Source: Lineus longissimus (Eukaryota; Nemertea; Pilidiophora; Heteronemertea; Lineidae). From it: 64,000 bases of DNA. A model generated the notes under the pieces. It saw only the letters and a list, made by a program, of their open reading frames with translations, was not told the origin of the DNA and did not search any database. The position numbers were made by a program, and so were the translations under genes. Location: positions 11,844,001 to 11,908,000 of the forward strand of contig NC_088317.1 in the NCBI RefSeq assembly GCF_910592395.1, written 5' to 3'. Below are positions 48,001 to 55,141 of this stretch, piece after piece. Every line of letters starts with the position of its first letter. The stretch's first letter is position 1.

Positions 48001-49229
48001 GGATCGCGCTGATTTTTCGTTTCTCAGTTCACCTTGGGCAACTCCTAATTTAGCACCGTCAACGAAGTGGCTAGGCTTCCCGTCCCTAGATGGATGGATG
48101 GATGGATGAATGGATTGCAGGACGGACACCATTTGAACAGCTATTCTACTAGCTCCGCTGACTTTGTCAGCTGAGCTAAAAACCATCCGACAATTCACAT
48201 CGTAACCCCACTGATGAGCCTAATAGATGCAAAATAAATGAGGCGAAACGCTTCTGGAGGTCTATTTAAAAGTATCTATGCTTTAAGGAACTGTACAAAG
48301 TGCCGCCTGTTCCCATGTTTTCATACCAAGTTTTTGTAGTTTAACCCTATAACACCTGGAGGCGCCCAATGACGCCCGCCGCCGATCTCACTGGAGGCGC
48401 CCGATGACGCCCGAACACCCATATTATTATAAAATTTCGCGCGCTTAGCTACCGATCTTAACACCGATATTCAAATTTCGCGCGCTTAGCTACCGATCTC
48501 CCTCAGAGCGCCGCCTAGTATTAATCTATGAAACTGAAGCTTTCAAATACCCGAATGAACAATGGCCGTTGCTGTAGAAGTTTTTGAGATATTTGACGAT
48601 TAAGTTTTTGTTTCTCTTCAAGCCAGTAAATGCAGGTTGGACATTTGAATTGCTGAAATGGATTGTTTGTTTGATTCCGATTTGGATGTGCCCTATCTAA
48701 TTTCATCTTCTTTCAAATAAACGGGACTTGTAATACATTATTTGGAAGTTCAACTACGTCATTTTGTGAAAAAATGGACCCACTGCAAGTAAAATTACGT
48801 CGGGGCCATGGGGAATAAGCACTTGCACTGGCAGTGGCTCTAGGTGTTATAGGGTTAAGCACACCTGGTCTGGTGTCTGGACAATCTTTTTAAAAATTTT
48901 TTTCTTCTACTTTTCTCTTCTACTACCCCAAAGTTAATTGGGCCTGGCACAAGAGCGTTTGGGCTAAATTCATACTATGCATGCACTCCAAGGCATGAGA
49001 TCCAGTGCTTACTGAAGCGCAGCACTAGAAATTAAATATGCTAAATGTAAACAGTTGGAGGACACGTGACATGATGCACATGAAAGTGACAAGAACTCAC
49101 CATAATATCCGATGTAATGGCATGTTGTACAAATCTGAGTAAATATGTTCCCATCAGAAAAATGCTTGAACGTTTTTCTGGACTTGAGTATTTTCTGCAT
49201 GGAGAATTCCTTTGTGCCTGCTGATGAAT
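7039..49229 (-). CDS. TTI1: TTI1-like (TELO2-interacting protein 1) HEAT-repeat protein, C-terminal half, 11 exons
   Basis: TTI1 works with TELO2 and TTI2 as a co-chaperone that matures PIKK kinases such as mTOR, ATM and ATR. Eleven exons on the minus strand (49101-49229, 29916-30081, 28956-29178, 28402-28538, 27638-27803, 26340-26447, 16091-16225, 9034-9232, 8129-8211, 7456-7659, 7039-7125) join in compatible phases to give about 545 residues. Recognised blocks in order: TSRLYRKEAILILNEI, YPLLEKRGDDTL, NIDYLMHTISLKMRHF, CQTLREYFLEYD, RLIVLDIICDG, GDFLNRRVIKEILPK, YKSQLAILQRIG, LPYLSARQP. They match the known order in animal TTI1 as I remember it. Missing: the N-terminal half (beyond 49 kb) and the final exon. 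The 19-kb intron 30082-49100 and the 9.9-kb intron 16226-26339 are packed with mobile elements. No premature stop is seen in any exon, so the gene is probably functional. Confidence 0.85.
7456..7659 (-). CDS. TTI1: TTI1 exon
   Basis: Encodes AFETLCIISDLCGDFLNRRV, then IKEILPKVCDFLKTQAAIS and YKSQLAILQRIGKLCKE, the conserved C-terminal HEAT block. 204 bp, phase 0 at both ends. Acceptor TTTTAG, donor GTACAT. Confidence 0.92.
8129..8211 (-). CDS. TTI1: TTI1 exon
   Basis: Encodes DELLPSVHRLWSPLVNRF then QDDEPVVIIK. The 83-bp exon has acceptor TTTTAG after a strong T-rich tract and donor GTATAC. Confidence 0.88.
8368..8685. mobile_element. TTAA-flanked MITE in a TTI1 intron
   Basis: TTAA at 8364-8367 and 8686-8689. 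The ends CTCTTTCGCTACTGCAGGG and, inverted, CTTTTTCGCAACTGCACCC are imperfect inverted repeats. No ORF. The termini resemble those of the piggyBac-like elements elsewhere in this window. Confidence 0.65.
8836..9015. repeat. ~90-bp direct duplication beside a TTI1 donor
   Basis: Two copies beginning GATACTCAAGTCAATTCTG (8838 and 8930) and ending near TTGACCGGAACC. The second copy stops about 20 bp from the TTI1 exon at 9034. Confidence 0.75.
9034..9232 (-). CDS. TTI1: TTI1 exon
   Basis: Encodes DTEDISSEPEDVNDMSDV, an acidic start, then QHVECVIATLDRCCHLV and RLRLIVLDIICDGCAALSNN, a HEAT helix pair. Acceptor CTTAAG, donor GTGAGA; ends on one base of the Asp codon completed by the next exon. Confidence 0.88.
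9870..10070. repeat. Decayed repeat, also present at ~26020-26200
   Basis: AAAGATCACACAGTGAATG...TTATGACCC...GTCTGGGACAAATA here corresponds to AAGATCACAGAGTGAAGG...TACGACCC...GTCTAGGGCAAATA at 26.0-26.2 kb. Probably a core fragment of the Helentron-like superfamily. Confidence 0.5.
10521..11635 (+). mobile_element. Helentron-like (HINE) element, family A copy 1
   Basis: Starts ATGAAATGGCCAGGGCCAT, whose ATGGCC/GGCCAT arms form a short hairpin, then GTGCTCACCTC. The body has about three ~300-bp units sharing TTTGACCTCTGTGACCTTG and GGCCCCCTGGTGGCC. A (GAC)n tract precedes the 3' hairpin GCTCACCTCTGCTAAGAGGTGAGC and final TA. Non-autonomous; no Rep/helicase ORF. Confidence 0.8.
12159..14471 (-). 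pseudogene. piggyBac transposase, broken
   Basis: The ATG at 14469-14471 starts MSSWAKFGVEEALS, typical of the family. Next comes a long acidic region (poly-Asp from an ATC tract), then the DDE_Tnp_1_7 core with the expected D-D-D: ISIDESLLLWKGR, KLYVDNFYTTHRL and MGGVDFQDQ. The C-terminus is a Cys/His cluster, CRVCTKKGVRRA...CAKC...LCIMPCFELWH, encoded after an intron of about 80 bp (GTAAGT to TTCCAG, about 12442-12520). Breaks: TAA about 16 codons in, a frameshift in a run of about nine G at 13694-13705, a TGA near 13020 that looks like a CGA-to-TGA change, and about 90 bp of non-matching sequence near 12675-12765. No longer able to make a full protein. Confidence 0.88.
15296..15511 (+). 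repeat. 39-bp tandem repeat, forward array
   Basis: About five and a half units of GTCACCTAGCACAAGGAACA...GTCTCAAGAGTCACTCT. Because 39 is divisible by three, reading frames stay open in all directions, which creates spurious ORFs (SPSTRNSLKSHSV repeats). I see no reason to call these genes. Confidence 0.9.
15512..16074. repeat. 560-bp near-perfect palindrome of 39-bp repeats
   Basis: The outer flank AAATTTAGATTCTATTTGG at 15512 recurs inverted at 16074. Between them two arms of about 280 bp, each six 39-bp units, meet near 15793. Rare unit variants (for example the one with CTATTTCTTGTGCTAGGCGA) occupy mirrored positions in both arms, so the palindrome arose by inverted duplication of a whole array and not by independent expansion. 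It ends 17 bp from the TTI1 exon at 16091. Confidence 0.92.
16091..16225 (-). CDS. TTI1: TTI1 exon next to a large palindrome
   Basis: Encodes the ELTRPSTETSS linker and then CQTLREYFLEYDRHAKIARM...LDTE, a low-complexity linker followed by a helix. Acceptor TTCCAG, donor GTGAGT, phase 0 at both ends. The intron downstream begins with a 560-bp palindrome only 17 bp from the donor. Confidence 0.8.
16230..17790. other. Intron sequence, no supported gene
   Basis: Part of the long TTI1 intron. Some ORFs are open here on the minus strand (for example 16625-16894) but show no recognisable domain or splice context. Nothing else could be supported. Confidence 0.4.
17805..18060. repeat. Dispersed repeat, second copy at ~33640-33860
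   Basis: TGTACATTTCTACAG...AAAACGATC...AGCACTCG...GACACG...GTCTGGGTGAT is shared, in order and with substitutions, between this stretch and 33640-33860. Family not recognised. Confidence 0.6.
18625..18658. repeat. 34-bp hairpin
   Basis: TAGACCATATCCAC and GTGGATATGGTCTA are perfect inverted arms around a six-base loop. It could be part of a foldback element or a degraded terminus. Confidence 0.7.
18795..19797 (-). mobile_element. Internally deleted piggyBac-like element
   Basis: TTAA at 18791-18794 and 19798-19801; termini CCCCTTCGCTACCGA and, inverted, CCCCTTGCGTACCTAG. Near the right end an exon-like remnant on the minus strand (19425-19494) encodes MAKRGRVDLAAAVSMILEDS followed by a GTGAGT-like donor. 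It resembles the N-terminus of the piggyBac transposase at 14471 (which has EEALS...EDSQ). A 20-bp palindrome, AGGGACGATATATCGTCCCT, lies near the same end and is partly duplicated. Confidence 0.7.
19961..21083 (+). mobile_element. Helentron-like element, family A copy 2 (inside the LINE)
   Basis: Same ends as copy 1 with a longer (GAC)n tract. Removing it exactly from ATGAAATGG to GAGCTA joins the LINE reading frame as ...NIIFFTHNFDIDP, with no target duplication, inside a run of A/T. Confidence 0.85.
22027..23140 (+). mobile_element. Helentron-like element, family A copy 3 (inside the LINE RT)
   Basis: Inserted in the reverse transcriptase. Removing it with the same boundaries leaves a run of seven T on the LINE strand and restores the canonical GPLLFLIYINDL motif in frame, with no target duplication. 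This is strong evidence for exact ends and TT-type insertion. Confidence 0.9.
25080..25121 (-). other. 2A ribosome-skipping peptide in LINE N-terminus
   Basis: Minus-strand codons read LLILANDVERNPGPN. The DVExNPGP core is the classic 2A motif, known from picornaviruses and from the N-termini of some CR1/L2-type LINEs. It precedes the endonuclease domain by about ten residues and follows two hydrophobic segments. Confidence 0.85.
25412..26339. other. Intron, decayed repeats only
   Basis: Holds fragments with TGACCTTGACCTAC-type motifs (around 26020-26330) related to the Helentron-like superfamily. No gene seen. Confidence 0.45.
26340..26447 (-). CDS. TTI1: TTI1 exon
   Basis: Encodes VFLCLDDHHGEDAFLLMRVL then AKLISAINRWYGMNLT. 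Acceptor TTACAG, donor GTAAGT, phase 0 at both ends. It fits the helix that ends in a Trp in other TTI1 proteins. Confidence 0.8.
26566..27317. mobile_element. Probable TTAA-flanked MITE with inverted arms
   Basis: TTAACCCGCC starts the left side (26562). The right side ends GGGTTCAA (27315-27322), one base off TTAA. Internal arms TTAATTCACCAGCACTTGGTC (about 26636) and an inverted counterpart (about 27205-27258) match well. It also contains a 37-bp direct duplication (ATTATTTGTATCCATTGTCAG, about 26775 and 26808). Confidence 0.55.
27638..27803 (-). CDS. TTI1: TTI1 exon
   Basis: Encodes CISDMICSNIDYLMHTISLK then MRHFSSSMRAPLVLGVMF. The NIDYLMHTISLKMRH block is the strongest single match to TTI1. 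Acceptor CTTCAG, donor GTAACT. Confidence 0.9.
28402..28538 (-). CDS. TTI1: TTI1 exon
   Basis: Encodes VLGGSFSPLMMVVLYPLLEK then RGDDTLAISRTALYTIQTIC. Acceptor TGGCAG, donor GTGAGC; ends on the first two bases of a Ser codon completed by the next exon. Confidence 0.85.
28956..29178 (-). CDS. TTI1: TTI1 exon
   Basis: Encodes SSLAELYMSDMLYNVSTGI and on to EGIANFAM. The acceptor is ATTTCAG and the donor GTGAGT. Phase 2 in, phase 0 out. Confidence 0.8.
29916..30081 (-). CDS. TTI1: TTI1 exon
   Basis: Encodes DLSLLVDYFTEQILTSRLYR and then KEAILILNEIILG, the most recognisable N-side HEAT block. The acceptor is TTTTAAG; the donor is GTTGGT, a weak site. It lies only 167 bp from the border of the nested repeat cluster at 30248. 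Confidence 0.85.
30719..31830 (+). mobile_element. Helentron-like element, family A copy 4
   Basis: Full length, with the A-family hairpins at both ends. Removal restores the outer repeat's CTTACAAAAACATGTGAAG (five A), as seen in other units of that repeat (inverted at about 30340 and 30450), with no target duplication. Confidence 0.85.
32299..35069 (+). mobile_element. Helentron-like element, divergent family E
   Basis: Starts ATGAAATGACCAGGGCCATT and GTGCTCACCTC; ends with a long (GAC)n tract (about 34970-35035) and CCGTGAGCCA. Removal joins ACATACCA to AAAATGAATTT, which matches the intact neighbouring copy at 35210. It contains a TTAA MITE at 33110 and a decayed repeat (33640-33860). 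Confidence 0.65.
33110..33335. mobile_element. 226-bp TTAA-flanked MITE
   Basis: TTAA at 33106-33109 and 33336-33339; ends CCCTTTCGCTGCGGA and, inverted, CCCTTTCACTGCGGAACCC. No ORF. Confidence 0.8.
35540..38161 (-). mobile_element. Tigger/pogo-like DNA transposon, ~200-bp inverted ends
   Basis: CGGGAGAATCCAACTTACCT at the left recurs inverted at the right (38161), and similarity runs about 200 bp inward with small indels. TA flanks both sides (35538-35539, 38162-38163). Excising the element with one TA restores GGATATATGTTCCGG, exactly as in neighbouring 300-bp array units, so the insertion site is proven from within the window. Confidence 0.9.
35965..37930 (-). pseudogene. pogo/Tigger transposase, four exons, first catalytic Asp changed
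   Basis: Exon 1 (37930 to about 37590): RRRLQAYSLQQKIDYLDEYW is a Psq-like HTH, after a hydrophobic start. Exon 2 (about 37235-37010): FWPEVEDSLADWYRNRRTLG is a CENP-B/Tc5 HTH. Exon 3 (about 36990-36600) holds FNMNQTFVHYDFSPNYSMDN. Exon 4 (about 36515-35965) holds LLVVDRYPAHLN and SRVQPLDLTIMYAFKSR and ends ...SDPENDE. The family has D-D-D; the second and third are present, but the first (NMDQT or NVDET in relatives) is Asn here (AAT at the codon). Borders rest on GT/AG sites seen by eye. No in-frame stop inside the main blocks, so it may be intact in reading frame yet catalytically dead. Confidence 0.75.
38234..39012 (+). mobile_element. Helentron-like element, family B copy 1
   Basis: The 5' hairpin ATGGTCC/GGACCAT is changed on both arms relative to family A. 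The 3' hairpin is GGCTCACAGGTGAGCC, after a short GAC tract. Removal restores AGGTCAAATCAAAAACCCGGG of the surrounding 300-bp array with no target duplication. Confidence 0.85.
39013..40745. repeat. 300-bp tandem array (core of family D)
   Basis: About six units with a period of 300 bp; anchors such as TTGACCCCTGTGACCTTGAA recur near 39270, 39570, 39870, 40170 and 40470. Shared blocks: TGATGTAGTCTCATGAGTAC, GCGCCCCCTGGGGCC and GGCACAATGGTACCATAAG. One more unit lies left of the Tigger insertion (35361-35539), so the array was cut by it. Confidence 0.93.
40955..41680. other. Intron, nothing recognised
   Basis: Unique-looking sequence inside the 19-kb TTI1 intron. No ORF with domain support. 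Confidence 0.4.
41858..41951. promoter_or_regulatory. Cluster of CRE sites (TGACGTCA)
   Basis: Three perfect palindromic TGACGTCA sites (41858-41865, 41923-41930, 41944-41951) and TGACGTAA (41877-41884) lie within 95 bp; GACGTCAG occurs at about 41661. This is the CREB/ATF binding motif. It could mark an intronic enhancer or promoter, or be part of a repeat. Confidence 0.5.
42204..42272. repeat. ~23-bp tandem repeat, three copies
   Basis: GATGCCTTGCGGCAGATATTT occurs three times with small changes. Confidence 0.85.
43175..43325. repeat. ~70-bp direct duplication
   Basis: GATGACACTAAGTGGTGATG with the following ATATCGTCAGTT and TCTATTTATCTCC blocks occurs twice (about 43180 and 43255). Confidence 0.8.
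43776..43805. repeat. (GAT)n microsatellite
   Basis: ATGATGATGATAATGATGATG tract; simple repeat. Confidence 0.8.
44253..44417. repeat. Long hairpin, ~75-bp arms
   Basis: Arms such as GAGTTACCAAGACACTCGAG and GGAGCTAAAATACAGTCCAA are repeated inverted around a loop of about a dozen bases near 44335; outer parts match with a few mismatches. A foldback element inside the interrupted family A copy. Confidence 0.92.
44421..44879. mobile_element. Small element with perfect 14-bp inverted ends
   Basis: ATTCTAAAATACCT at the left and its exact reverse complement AGGTATTTTAGAAT at the right border. No transposase. Whether it and the adjacent hairpin moved together is unclear. Confidence 0.55.
45826..45916. 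repeat. ~17-20-bp tandem repeat
   Basis: About five copies of CATGTAGCGAAACGACCGAA with deletions and changes. Confidence 0.85.
45920..47430. other. Intron, no supported gene
   Basis: Some ORFs (for example 46670-46966 on the plus strand) are open but show no domain, splice context or repeats I recognise. Confidence 0.4.
47443..47545. other. G-rich tract, possible G-quadruplex
   Basis: Runs of six or more G separated by TTT or TTC, then a C-rich stretch (GTGCCCCCCTGACC). Four or more G-runs lie within about 30 bases, which meets the usual pattern for an intramolecular quadruplex. The run of 12-13 G may also be a sequencing weak point. Confidence 0.55.
48345..48854. mobile_element. 510-bp TTAA-flanked MITE
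   Basis: TTAA at 48341-48344 and 48855-48858. Termini CCCTATAACACCT are perfect inverted repeats of 13 bp. Near the left end GGAGGCGCCCGATGACGCCCG is repeated, and GCGCGCTTAGCTACCGATCT occurs twice. No ORF with support. Confidence 0.85.
49101..49229 (-). CDS. TTI1: TTI1 exon (first in window)
   Basis: Acceptor TTTTAAG before ATTCATCAGC and donor GTGAGT after ...GGATATTATG. It encodes the SSAGTKEFSMQ...CHYIGYYG stretch. Its last base joins GT of the next exon to give YYG-DLSLLVDYF, which restores a typical TTI1 block. Confidence 0.75.
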
Positions 49230-50409
49230 CTTAAAAGTATAGAATATTATGAATACATTAACGAGTTATAATAGTGCACAAAAATAAAGTCTATTGGGCT
49301 GGAGGTGAAACATTTTTATGTAAGTCCTTCCTTATGCAGCAGTCAATCGGAACCCTACGCCCCCCCCCCCCTGGTCAGGCATTCGACACCAATTCAACAC
49401 TCAGAAAGATTTGGGAGGGTCAGGTTTCGTCATTTTTTCATTTTTTTGACTGAATTTCAGGGTTATTGAAGAGTGTACATGTCACATGGAAATTGGTTGA
49501 ACAGTTTAGGAGTAATAGGACTTCGTTGGATTTTCAAGATGGCTGCCGGGCGGCCATATTTGTCATGGGATTTGACTTAAAAATTAGGGAATATTGATAA
49601 GAGTACATAGATATAAAATCACATGAAGTTTCGTTGCAATCTGATCATTAGTTTCGGAGTAATAGGACTTTGTTTAATTTTTAAAATGGCTGCCTGGTGG
49701 CAGAGGGATTTGACAATGGATTTTGGTGGTCGATGGATTTAACTGAAAATCAGGGATGTTGTAGAGAGTACATAGATATACAATCACATGAAATTTGGTT
49801 GCAATCCGACATAGTATAAATTTCAAGGTGGCCGCCTGGCGGCTATATTTGAAGTCCGAGCAGGACATATTTTTTGGGTAGAATAAAGGGTCCCTAGATA
49901 TATGTCCTCACAAGTTTAGAACCTTCTAGCTCAAATAGAAACGAAACGTGCCACCTATCGGTGATTTAGTGAACTTTGACCTCTGTGACCTTGAAAAGTA
50001 TGTGAAATCAATAACTCGACTGAAATGTCATTAAACCATATTAGATACACTCACCATATAGGAATACATCCTGGTTTAAGAAACATGCTACATGTATAGT
50101 ATATAGGTCAAACCAAAGTCGGTACGACATGTGATGTATCGTTGCTTGGAGTAACTACCATACAAATATCATCGAAAACAAGTCACTAATTAGCAAGATA
50201 TTGCACTTTTTCCTTTTTCTAGTTTTGGCCCCTAGTGGCCAAGTCAAGAATCAGATCAGACCGAAATTCGGTGTCTGCAGTTATATGACAAAGGGAGTCA
50301 TGTGCACCAAATTTCAAGTTCATAGCTTTAACTGAAATTCATTGTCAGAAGTCGCCTGACCTAAGGGGTCATGTGTACAAAGTTTCAAGTTCATAGCCCT
50401 AGTGGGTAA

Positions 50410-51364
50410 CCCTTAAACCGCCAGAGGCGGTGATCGTCGAAACAAGGGGTAAACAGCCAGAGGAGACGATCGTCGAAATTGTACTATGCTACTTTAGGTC
50501 CATTGTTTTAGGCCAGGGAGCAGCACAGGCTTATCCTGTGTTCTGTGTAGATCGATTGTTTACAACTGTTTCTTGTATGTCGATGAGTAAAAAAATTCTG
50601 AACATTCTTATCTCAAAGTTTCGGTAAGTTTGAGGAAAAATGGCTGCAAGGAGTAATAGAAGGATGACAAAAGACGATATTGTGGCTGATCTTGTGGCCC
50701 AGTCTGACTCGGAAAATGAGTATTTAGACGATGATTTGAGTGACAGTTATGATTCTATGCCCGGTGTACATAATGTACAGGATGCTACAGGGGGTCCCAA
50801 TGATGCTGCATCCTCTGATGATGTGGATGGGACTTATGTCCCCCCACCAGTTGATGATGTTACTAGTGAAAGTGAAAGTTCTAGTGACCCAAACAGTGCC
50901 TTATATGATTCTGATGATGCTATGCAACAGACCGAGGCCGAGGCCAAGGCAATGCTCAAACGCCACCTCAACCAGTGGCCAATGCAAGAGACGAGTAGTA
51001 ACTATGGGAATAGCTTATTCTGTTAGTTAGTAACTAGAAAACAGAATAAGCAAACAATAAGCTGACAATAACAAGGTGTTGTGTAAATAGAATTGAACTT
51101 TACTCAATAACGATTGGATATTACCATTGTATTTACGTTTTGGACCACAAGGGGTTAATTTTTTTGAATCCTTCTTAAGAACCAAGTTCACAGTTTGAAA
51201 GTTTAGGTAAGCACAAACAACTTTTATATACATTGTTTGTTGATATTACTAACATAACTAACTCTAATTTGCAGTTGAATTATACATACCAAATCTATTG
51301 TTTTACCTATTGTTAATTCAGCAGTGGGATTTACCTATTTTATGTAAATTCGGCGGTTTAAGGG
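50410..51364 (+). mobile_element. Internally deleted piggyBac-like element
   Basis: CCCTTAAACCGCC at the left and, inverted, at the right. The right border is TTAA (51365-51368) and the left GTAA (50406-50409, one mismatch). Joining the flanks gives the GGTTAAGAAACGTGCC motif common in Helentron-like units, so it inserted there. It keeps only the 5' exon of the transposase. Confidence 0.75.
50640..51026 (+). pseudogene. N-terminal fragment of piggyBac transposase
   Basis: Starts MAARSNRRMTKDDIVADLVA, followed by an acidic Asp/Ser-rich stretch, 128 residues in all. This matches the layout of piggyBac transposase N-termini (a short helix then an acidic region), but the catalytic core is missing and the frame closes soon after. 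It could be translated as an orphan acidic peptide, but nothing shows that it is. Confidence 0.65.
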
Positions 51365-52101
51365 TTAAGAAACGTGCCACTGTTTTTTAAATAGGATACG
51401 ACGATGGACAACGAAGACGATGACGACGGACATTGCGGTATTGTATAGACTCACCTAGACGATGAGCCAAACACCAATTTCAAAGATGGCTGCCTGGAGG
51501 CCAGAAAGTAGGTCAAAGACAATACCACCAATGAATATTCATAGGTTGGAGGGTCCAGGCCTATCAATTAGACGAGTGCATGTTTTTAACTCTCAAGTAC
51601 ATATCTGGAGAGGTATTGAAAAAATATTTCTGTGGCAATTTTACAGATATAAAGAAATTATTTGATGAAAAAATTAATTTCGAATTTTGCTAATTTGGTA
51701 ATAGGTTGCGTGTTTTGAGATTTTCTGCCAGTTGGCTGAAAAGAGTTGAAATATCAATGTCTGTCAAATTTGTCGATTATCAAAAAATTTCCGTGTCAAC
51801 TACCAGTTGACTTTTCACCATTTACTTGCCCGACTGTCCGGAATATCATATAAAAATTTCAGATTCAAAACCCCACGCAGTATTTGATGCGTCGCGGTCA
51901 AACATTGACAATTTAACTGCTAAAAGGCTTAAAAAATCAATGGTGGTCTTGCCTCGTCATATCGCGAAAAATAAGTCTGGTCATATTGCCCAATGCTACC
52001 GTCGCACCAAGTCTCAGCCATCTAGCCCAAGCGGTGACAAAACGTGCTCCGCTCACGGACGCCACGGTATCATATAAGTTCCACAGAGGTGAGCTAAAAA
52101 C

Positions 52102-53215
52102 CAGTGCCTGCCATGAGAAAATCCACGGGCACCATCAGTCACTCCCGCAACCCTTTCCACGGGCACTATTTTTTTCACTCCCGCCAGCTGTCCAGCGGGC
52201 GGGCCATGACAGTAAACCGGCGCGATCACGCCCGCGCCCCTGATCACGCCTGCGCCCGCAAACTACTGCCAGGAAACGGGCGCGATCACGCCTGTGGCCG
52301 CATGAGACGCCTGTAAACAATTCCAGAGTAAAAAAAATTTCTGGGCAAGTCGCAGGACTAAGTCATGCTGCCCGTCGGGCATGGCAATTTATTACATTAT
52401 GAACAAGGAATATAGACAAAAAATGAAATGGTCCAGGGACCATGTGCTCACCTGTGTCAAAGGGGAGGCTATGGAGTCAGTGATTCTGACATTGGTAAAG
52501 CTGTATATATCATTTTATGGTCAGAACAGCAATTGTCAATGATCCCTATATGGTGCACATGATGTGCATTTGTAAATACAAGGTCTAATTTGGTGTGGTA
52601 ATCAGTTGTTGACCTTTGGCCCCCTATTGGCCAAACCGTAAATCGTATGACGCCACGATTCAGTCTCTAAGTAAAGGTCACCCAAGGGTATATATGTACC
52701 AAATTTGAGTTCAACAGCCTCAGCGGTTACAAAACGTGCCACCATTGACTAACAGCGGTGCCGTCGGCGAACTTTGACCTATCTTACCTTGAAAATTAGG
52801 TCAAATCAAAAACCCGGAGGATATGTGATGTCCCATTAGTAGAAGTACCTACCATATTCTCAAAACGCCTACAGTCCACTTTGTAGTGCTTAGTTCCATC
52901 CTGATTCGATATGCCATTACCGCGCACTGCAGCAACCGCCAACTGTAGCGAAGTGTACAGCCTGGCGTGTACCCAGCGCTAAACGGCATAAATACCGCGT
53001 TGAGTGAGACTCTAAATTTCCGCGAAATGGAACTCTGGATACCGAGAAATGAATCACGATCGTGCTGGGAAACGGCGGGCGTTATCACGCCGCTGATTTT
53101 TTATGACGGGCGACACGCGCCCCTCAATGTCCGGCGGGCGTTATGGATAGCGCTCGTGCGGAGTAGTTTACGGGCGTTTGTGGGCGTGATCGCGCCCGTG
53201 TCCTGGCATGGACTG
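52102..53215. mobile_element. GC-rich DNA element, family C copy 1
   Basis: Ends CAGTGCCTGCCATGAG and ...GTCCTGGCATGGACTG. GGGCGCGATCACGCCCGCGCC-type motifs recur inside, in both directions. It is the reverse complement of the copy at 61376-62115, apart from the Helentron-like fragment at 52423-52858, which replaces about 55 bp. No ORF with support. Confidence 0.8.
52423..52858 (+). mobile_element. Helentron-like element, family B copy 2, 3'-truncated
   Basis: Nearly identical to copy 1 at 38234 from ATGAAATGGTCCAGGGACC through GAAGTACCTACCATATT (with an internal deletion near 52606), then stops and continues into family C sequence. No (GAC)n tract or 3' hairpin remains. Confidence 0.8.
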
Positions 53216-54879
53216 TAACAAGAGGCCCAAGGGCCTGGCGCTCAGCTGGATGACCTAATAACATAGGACTGAGGGTATAAAGTAGTAAATATCGGCTTTA
53301 TACTACTGTTTGAAGGTCAAGAGAACACGCTATACCACTAAAATGTCCAATGCAGAGCTGCCAGCTGGATGAAATATGATTGAACTAATCAGCCATGGTA
53401 TGTAAATATTACAGGAGGCAACGGAAGATATCCCTAGTTCAGTATGTTGTATCGGTAGCTTTACAGAAAAGAAGTGTCAGAGAGGATGAGACTTCTCCAT
53501 GGACAACTGTGGTATGTCCAGGCTGGGTTGTACAGCACAAGGATACAAAATGCTGTCTGTAATTGAGAGGTATCCTGATTTAACAGAGGTCAAAATAAAT
53601 AGAAATTACCAGTTTGGGACTAACACCACTGTCTTTTTTTTTAATAAGGTAGAGATTACAGGAGTCAACAAAATTAATCTTATTGAGAGAAATTGACCTG
53701 TCCTGCAGGAGATTGGAATTTACGATACAAAGGGTCGTTTTTCATGACATTGTGCTCTACTGCGTATTCCTAGTCATAGTGAATCGATCTGGAACCAATC
53801 TATCCTTGGCGCAGACAGGTTCAAATTGGCTATATCTTGAATAGATTGAATTGCGATGAAAATCTAATGCAATAAAGGAGCAATATCGAAGAGACAAATT
53901 AATCAAACCAATTGTCCACAGACTCGGACCCTGAAATGGCACGATGTATGCGTGCATATAAAAGTATATCAATTGGTCCCATAGAGATGATGAGGCAATG
54001 TCAATATGCCTTGTTCCTTAGTCAGCAATATGCCCCTTTTTATACGGAGAAGAAGGAGAACTCAGATAGGCCTGCACAAGTCGGCTTCCAAATGGCTCGA
54101 ACCAACTGTACTATCACTACTATAAATTTAAAATGCGTGCTCCTCCTGCATGTAGCAATGTCTCGGCCAAAAAGGCACTTAGTCGACAGGCAAGCTAGAA
54201 GTTCAGCACCGTGAGCAGCTCCTTGGTAAGGCCATGTCAGGTTCCGTGCGCCTCTTCAGATACATCAAGTATTGAAAGCTGTGGTGAGCTGAGCACATAA
54301 AAAGACCATGGTCACCTTAATTTGAAAATCCCTTCATAATCAAGGGCTACCTCTGACTAAAACAGCACAATAGACCACCAATTTGACCCCAGCTCCTAAC
54401 TGCGGGAAAACCAAAGTCCAGCAACCAAAAGTACCAAAAATACATTTTTGTTTACATTTGACCTGCACACATGCGTTTGTTTACAATTTCATTTCCCGCG
54501 AAATCTCGAAAATCAGGTGACCTGCAATCGTGGATTGAAAATAACATTAACCTGGGTTCAGCAGGTCAGCAGGTATACCGGCTGCTCCAATCCTCCCCCT
54601 ACAGCCAGCTGTTCAAAAGGTAATGTTATTCACCCAACAGGGAGTGCAGGTAATTCATGACTCCAGGGTTGTTTTGAGGGCGATATTGTAAGAGTTGGTC
54701 TTCAGTATGGGGACCTGAAGGTCCGTGTGAGGCACCTGGGGAGAGAAGACTAGTTGAACGATGGGATCTGACACGGACACTACTATTGATCTCATTATAT
54801 GAATACCATTTAATTACAAACAAGTGAAAACAGATCATATCATATTCCTTGGCATAAATTAAAATAGGAGTGCGGGAAC

Positions 54880-55141
54880 TGTTGGAATGTAAACTTCATC
54901 TGTCTATACTGTCCCTTTAAATACCATCAATTGCACCGTAACGTGCTGCCATCTGTACTAAGGTCATGTATCAAACTCTCCTGTACTGTTTCTATGATTA
55001 TACTAATAAAGGAGGGTGGAAAAAGATTACGCGCCTTCTCCGAACGTCGTCACACGAAAGAAGTTGTTCTTGTTTTTCTTCTCTCCTACAAAGTTAAGTT
55101 TCTCAGTGAAACTAAGTCTCCATATCATGTCGGCCTCAACA
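54880..55141 (+). repeat. 5' LTR
   Basis: TGTTG...CAACA ends form a 5-bp inverted repeat. ATACTAATAAAGGAG near 54995 could supply a poly(A) signal (AATAAA). The gag start codon lies inside it, at 55127. Confidence 0.95.

Larger units (their letters stand above)
41688..48178 (+). mobile_element. Possible Helentron-like composite, family J copy 1
   Basis: AACAAGAGGTGTAAGGGCCT with GGCGCTCAGCTG at the left resembles the 5' end of copy 2 at 53219. The right end has GATGGATGG repeats, GACGGACACCA and a hairpin CTGACTTTGTCAG followed by CTGAGCTA, nearly the same as at 61206. Pairing of these two ends into one element is inference; what lies between is mixed. Confidence 0.35.
49330..51475 (+). mobile_element. 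Decayed Helentron-like element
   Basis: Core motifs of the superfamily recur (GAACTTTGACCTCTGTGACC near 49975, GGCCCCTAGTGGCC near 50226). The 3' side has ACGATGACGACGGACATTGC and GACTCACCTAGACGATGAGCC. The 5' border is unclear. Hosts the deleted piggyBac at 50410. Confidence 0.5.
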